This document shows, piece after piece, positions 7,195 through 10,323 of a stretch of 10,323 nucleotides of DNA. The first letter of the stretch is position 1. Each line of letters starts with the position of its first letter. The DNA lies in NCBI GenBank assembly GCA_030044775.1, contig JASICF010000387.1:1-10323 (forward strand), in the 5' to 3' direction. Below the pieces are notes generated by a model that did no database searches, had not been told where the DNA came from, and saw nothing but the letters and a program-made list of their open reading frames with translations. Position numbers and translations under genes: made by a program. This stretch comes from Candidatus Sulfotelmatobacter sp. GTDB taxonomy: Bacteria; Acidobacteriota; Terriglobia; Terriglobales; Acidobacteriaceae.

Positions 7195-8171
7195 TGCCCA
7201 AATATTCCATCGTAGTACCGCTGCACAATGAGCAGGAGAATGTCACCGACCTGTACGACCGCCTGAAAGTTGTGATGGAGGCGGCGGGCGAAAGTTTCGA
7301 GATCGTCCTGGTTGACGATGGTTCCCGCGATCACACCTTCGCGATGCTACGCGAAATCGCGGCTGTCGACAGCCGCGTAACCGTTGTAAAGCTTCGCCGC
7401 AATTTCGGCCAGACTGCCGGATTGGCCGCCGGTTTCGATCACGCGCGCGGCGAATACATCATCGCGATGGATGGCGATCTGCAGCACGATCCCTCCGATA
7501 TTCCTCTGTTCCTCGAGAAAATTGCCGCAGGATATGACATCGTCAGCGGATGGCGCAAAGTCCGTATCGATAACTTCTGGATGCGCCGTATTCCTTCACG
7601 CATCGCCAACTGGCTGATGGCCAAGTTGAGCGGAGTGGACATTCACGATTTCGGGACTACGTTTAAAGCCTATCGTCGCGAAATTCTCGAGCAGGTGCCG
7701 CTCTATGGCGAGTTGCACCGCTTCATTCCCGCGCTTGCTTCATGGTATGGCGCTTCCATCTGCGAAGTGCCGATTCGCAACGTGAATCGCGAGCGTGGCG
7801 CGTCGCATTACGGCATCTCGCGCACGTTCCGTGTTTTTTTCGATCTCATCACCATCCGCTTTCTACTTCGTTATCTTTCCCGCCCTCTGCACTTCTTCGG
7901 GACCTTCGGGATGGTCTGCATCAGCGGCGGTAGCGCGGTAGTGGCATGGCTGGGAGTGGAAAAATTTCTGCGCGGCGTTCACGTCATGTCGACCCACGGG
8001 CCCATGATGATGCTTGCGCTTGGTCTGCTTCTCGGCGGCTTGAACCTGCTCGCCATCGGATTGCTCGGGGAGATGCAGGTCCGTCATTACCACGAGCCGC
8101 GCCAGCGCGCGCCGTATTCCGTCGATCGCATTCTTCGCGCCCAGAGCGAAGAGCACAGTGTCTCAGAATAA
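7194..8171 (+). CDS. GtrB/DPM1-like family 2 glycosyltransferase, membrane-anchored
   Basis: The protein has 325 residues. The N-terminal GT-A domain (about 3-230) has the family start YSIVVPLHNEQENV, the nucleotide-binding VDDGSRD (DD at 41-42) and the metal-binding DGD at 93-95 within MDGDLQHDP. It also has RNFGQTAGLAAGFDHARG (69-86), typical of the DPM1/GtrB/ArnC group. Two hydrophobic segments (about 233-255 and 271-293) anchor it in the inner membrane with a basic tail after them. Relatives move a sugar from a nucleotide donor to a polyprenyl (undecaprenyl or dolichyl) phosphate on the cytosolic face, for later transfer to glycans, lipids or proteins. The sugar cannot be told from sequence. 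The GTG start fits the family N-terminus, since the first beta strand begins at residue 4. It ends eight bases before the stop of the convergent gene. No flippase or acceptor transferase is visible nearby. Confidence 0.92.
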   Translation: MPKYSIVVPLHNEQENVTDLYDRLKVVMEAAGESFEIVLVDDGSRDHTFAMLREIAAVDSRVTVVKLRRNFGQTAGLAAGFDHARGEYIIAMDGDLQHDPSDIPLFLEKIAAGYDIVSGWRKVRIDNFWMRRIPSRIANWLMAKLSGVDIHDFGTTFKAYRREILEQVPLYGELHRFIPALASWYGASICEVPIRNVNRERGASHYGISRTFRVFFDLITIRFLLRYLSRPLHFFGTFGMVCISGGSAVVAWLGVEKFLRGVHVMSTHGPMMMLALGLLLGGLNLLAIGLLGEMQVRHYHEPRQRAPYSVDRILRAQSEEHSVSE

Positions 8172-8179
8172 TCTGGAAA

Positions 8180-8893
8180 TCACTCGGTGCGCTGCAGCGC
8201 TTCCGCGAACAGAGTCTGCACATCGGCGAATCGCGTCGCCGGATCGTTGTTGTAATCCATCAAGCGATGTTTGTAAGGTTTGTTCGCCGCCCGCTCATCA
8301 ACAATTTTCCGCACGACCTGGAGCGCCGGCCTTCGATGATGGAATCCGCCGGTTACCTCGATGGTAGCCTTCTCCATCGCGCAATAGATGCTCCATTTCG
8401 TTTCGGTTGGGCTGCACTCCCGTGAATCCGAGCGGTTCCACACCGCCTCAGAAGAAAGAATCGCGGCGGCCCGTTTTAAGATTTCGTGATCGAGATCAGA
8501 AGGCGGGACTTCATTGCCAAAGTCAACCTCGAACTGCAGCGCCCTGGTGGAGATTGTCGATCGATAGATAGGGAACCAACCGTCGTCCTGGCTTCTCAGA
8601 ATGCCCTTGCCATCGGAATAGACCTCGATCTCAATCGGCACCGCGCCGTCGGACCACGCGATCTCGCCTGCCCACACGCTGCTGGGCTCGTAATCTTTGC
8701 GCCACCTTCCCGTCGTAATCGCCTTCGAACTATGAATGGTAAGCGCCGGATTTTCCTCGTCCATCCGACCGCAAGAGCCCTTCCACGCGGCTCCGTTCGG
8801 TTCAAATTTGCATACATGCACCTTTGTTGCCGGACCATTCGGAGTCGCTACTGCAGTCTGCAGCAGCATGAGCACCAATGGGATAATAACCAT
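8180..8893 (-). CDS. Secreted four-cysteine protein of unknown function
   Basis: The protein has 237 residues from the ATG at 8893. The frame is open further upstream, to 9094, but that would overlap the asparaginase gene by 157 bases. No ATG, GTG or TTG lies between 8893 and the asparaginase stop. The short hydrophobic start (residues 2-16, ending TAVA) looks like a signal peptide with little basic N-region. Four cysteines (28, 41, 160, 171) form two close pairs and could make two disulfides after export. Notable segments are CKFEPNGAAWKGSC (28-41), DGWFPIY (104-110), ILSSEAVWNR (145-154) and GGFHHRRPAL (182-191). I associate this with an uncharacterised acidobacterial family and cannot assign a function. 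It starts 44 bases after the asparaginase stop on the same strand, so co-expression is likely. Its SD is poor (GGG about eight bases before ATG). Confidence 0.75.
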   Translation of the reverse strand: MVIIPLVLMLLQTAVATPNGPATKVHVCKFEPNGAAWKGSCGRMDEENPALTIHSSKAITTGRWRKDYEPSSVWAGEIAWSDGAVPIEIEVYSDGKGILRSQDDGWFPIYRSTISTRALQFEVDFGNEVPPSDLDHEILKRAAAILSSEAVWNRSDSRECSPTETKWSIYCAMEKATIEVTGGFHHRRPALQVVRKIVDERAANKPYKHRLMDYNNDPATRFADVQTLFAEALQRTE

Positions 8894-8937
8894 GAACGTG
8901 ACCCGCTTTGGCTGTCGGTTCCGACGACGTTTCTTTG

Positions 8938-10185
8938 CTACTTCAGATATTGCTTCCTCACATCGTCCGGAACATTCGGCTCCGGCGGGAAGTCCTGCGA
9001 CCACCCTTTGAACAAACTCGTCGTTACTTCCGACCTTTTCGTCCCGTCGTGTAGCGCGATCGTGTGGGTATGGCCCTCGGTATAGCCCTGCCACAACGAA
9101 ACCCCCGCATACGCGCCATCTTTGCGCAAAACGTAATACACCATATCGACGAAGCGCAGCTTGCTCATGTCTCCGTTGTAGGTGTGAGCCACGCGCTTCA
9201 GCGCGTCCATCCCGGCTTCGTGCGGCGACATCCCGTGCCGCATGTTCTCCACGATCGTGTGCGCGCCCGCAACTTTGATATTTTCTTCGCCGCTGCCGGT
9301 CGCGCCGGCGGAGCCCACGTCCTGATCGGTGTAGCAGCCCGCGCCGAGAATCGGCGAATCACCCAGCCGGCCGGGAAGTTTGAAGGCCAATCCGCTCGTC
9401 GTCGTACAGCCGGAGATTTCGCCTTTTTCATTTAGCGCAGAGCAATGAATCGTGCCGGTCGGAGGAAATAAGACTTTTCGCACCGCTTCCATTCGGCGCT
9501 CGGGTTCAATGCCAAGCTCGGCAGCGCGGGCCTGCAAATGTTGAATGTGTTCTTTCCAGAGTTCCGCTTGCGGCTTCGCCGGAGTTTCCGGCGCTTGCCA
9601 GTGCGGATCGGCCAGGCCCGGTCCCCACCAGTCTTCGTTCGAGTGGAATTCCTTCCACAGCAGCCAGATTTTCCGCGAATGATCGGTCAGAAGATTCTCG
9701 CGCGGGAACCCTACGTCAACCGCGAAACGCTCAGCTCCGTCGGCGACCAGCATCACATGCCCGGTATGCTCGAACACCGCTTTCGAAACCAGCGACACAT
9801 TCTTGATGTTGCGTACCCCGCCGACCGAACCCGCCCGCCGCGTGGGCCCGTGCATGCAGCAGGCATCAAGTTCCACCACGCCTTCTTCGTTCGGCAAACC
9901 GCCCAGTCCCACGCTGGTATCGTTGGGATCGTTCTCCGGTCCTTGCACCACGCGCAACGCAGCATCGAGCGTGTCTCCGCCGCCTTTCAGAAAAGCAAAT
10001 GCGTCATCGAGATAGTTGAACCCGTTGTGGGCGCAGACGATGATCGGCCGCTTGTACGATCCGCCCGATCCTTCGCGATCCTGCTTAGGATCGGGTTTCG
10101 CCTCGGCGAGCGCCGGGGTTTTCATTCCCGCGGCGAGCGCCCCGGCAACGCTGGTTCTTACGAAATCACGGCGTGAAAATGTCAT
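8938..10185 (-). CDS. Tat-exported N4-(beta-N-acetylglucosaminyl)-L-asparaginase (glycosylasparaginase, Ntn hydrolase)
   Basis: The protein has 415 residues. It opens with a Tat signal (SRRDFVR at 4-10, then a hydrophobic, Ala-rich stretch to about 27), so it should be exported folded. Family marks in order are a DDAFAFLKGGGDTLDAA segment (60-76), DACCMHGPTRRAGSVGGVRNIKN (107-129), and the expected autocleavage/nucleophile Thr245 in PPTGTIHCSA. TTTSGLAFKLPGRLGDSPILGAG (261-283) then supplies the substrate-binding Thr, Arg273 and Asp276, and GSAGATGSGEE (291-301) follows. Known relatives are proenzymes that self-cleave before the Thr and hydrolyse the GlcNAc-Asn bond of glycopeptides. The residue before Thr245 is Gly, as in isoaspartyl peptidases, not the Asp of classical glycosylasparaginases. 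Substrate choice is therefore less certain and isoaspartyl-dipeptide activity is an alternative. GGGAGG (10195-10190), four bases before ATG, is a strong SD but lies in an inverted repeat. A secreted four-Cys protein gene follows. Confidence 0.9.
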   Translation of the reverse strand: MTFSRRDFVRTSVAGALAAGMKTPALAEAKPDPKQDREGSGGSYKRPIIVCAHNGFNYLDDAFAFLKGGGDTLDAALRVVQGPENDPNDTSVGLGGLPNEEGVVELDACCMHGPTRRAGSVGGVRNIKNVSLVSKAVFEHTGHVMLVADGAERFAVDVGFPRENLLTDHSRKIWLLWKEFHSNEDWWGPGLADPHWQAPETPAKPQAELWKEHIQHLQARAAELGIEPERRMEAVRKVLFPPTGTIHCSALNEKGEISGCTTTSGLAFKLPGRLGDSPILGAGCYTDQDVGSAGATGSGEENIKVAGAHTIVENMRHGMSPHEAGMDALKRVAHTYNGDMSKLRFVDMVYYVLRKDGAYAGVSLWQGYTEGHTHTIALHDGTKRSEVTTSLFKGWSQDFPPEPNVPDDVRKQYLK

Positions 10186-10190
10186 GAATC

Positions 10191-10214
10191 CTCCCGCTGG
10201 TTGGAAAGCGGGAG
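10191..10214 (-). promoter_or_regulatory. Perfect 8-bp inverted repeat covering the asparaginase Shine-Dalgarno
   Basis: On the minus strand CTCCCGCT (10214-10207) is followed by an eight-base loop and AGCGGGAG (10198-10191). The second arm contains five of the six bases of the GGGAGG SD. If transcription starts upstream of 10214, the mRNA hairpin would hide the SD and make translation conditional. A TATTCT (10218-10213) could instead be a -10 box. In that case transcription would begin inside the dyad, which would act as DNA (operator) and not as an RNA hairpin. Confidence 0.5.
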
Positions 10215-10323
10215 AATATCACGCAAAGGGCTTGAGTTTCACGCCGCAGGTAAGGTAGTGGCTGAATGCGAGAGGATTCGGCCACCATCGCCCGATCTGC
10301 GTCCCCTCAGGCTGCTATCGAGT

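Noticed and set aside
8189..8200. Perfect 12-base palindrome GCGCTGCAGCGC just after the glycosyltransferase stop
   Set aside because: No T run follows, and it is explained by the codons for ALQR at the end of the convergent gene. It would not leave a loop as a terminator hairpin.
8486..9085. A 199-codon plus-strand open frame opposite the four-cysteine and asparaginase genes
   Set aside because: It is antisense to two well-supported genes, and its translation has no domain signs.
8894..9094. N-terminal extension of the four-cysteine protein to 304 residues
   Set aside because: It would overlap the asparaginase gene by 157 bases and bury the signal peptide. The ATG at 8893 gives a plausible exported protein.
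1..10323. Mobile elements, CRISPR arrays, tRNA/rRNA genes, toxin-antitoxin or defence systems
   Set aside because: No repeat-spacer pattern, transposase or integrase motif, structured RNA gene or defence-type protein was seen on either strand.

Overview
The window looks like a piece of a chromosome from the phylum Acidobacteriota. It is moderately GC-rich. It carries a 946-residue 'carboxypeptidase-regulatory-domain plus plug plus barrel' receptor of the kind greatly expanded in that phylum. It also has several secreted proteins of unknown function that I associate with Acidobacteria, and a Tat-exported glycosylasparaginase. This placement is from recognition, not from a search. I see no rRNA, tRNA, CRISPR array, insertion sequence, integrase or phage gene.

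Layout. (1) 1-1998, plus: the 3' part of a PEP/pyruvate-binding (PPDK N-terminal type) protein, cut by the window edge. A candidate intrinsic terminator for it lies inside the last codons of the convergent gene. (2) 2063-3007, minus: a secreted protein of unknown function with a low-complexity linker, best started at a TTG. (3) 3008-3511: a 504-base non-coding gap with a strong hairpin terminator at its right end. (4) 3512-6703, minus: a probable two-gene unit, a small His/Cys-rich exported protein (DUF2946-like) followed by the large TonB-dependent-receptor-like outer-membrane protein. This pairing hints at metal uptake. (5) 6704-6828: a divergent promoter region. (6) 6829-8171, plus: a small conserved coiled-coil protein, then a GtrB/DPM1-like membrane glycosyltransferase that seems to be expressed from a nearly leaderless mRNA. 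(7) 8180-10185, minus: a probable two-gene unit, Tat-exported N4-(beta-N-acetylglucosaminyl)-L-asparaginase followed by a small secreted four-cysteine protein. The asparaginase start is preceded by a perfect 8-bp inverted repeat that covers its Shine-Dalgarno sequence.

The common theme is cell envelope and export: four of the seven genes encode exported proteins, and one more encodes a membrane glycosyltransferase probably acting on a lipid-phosphate carrier. I found no convincing new defence, mobile or biosynthetic system. The points most worth a second look are regulatory (the SD-covering dyad, the near-leaderless glycosyltransferase promoter with a flanking dyad, the TTG start beside an out-of-frame ATG). 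The small-protein/receptor pair and the asparaginase/four-cysteine protein pair are also worth checking.
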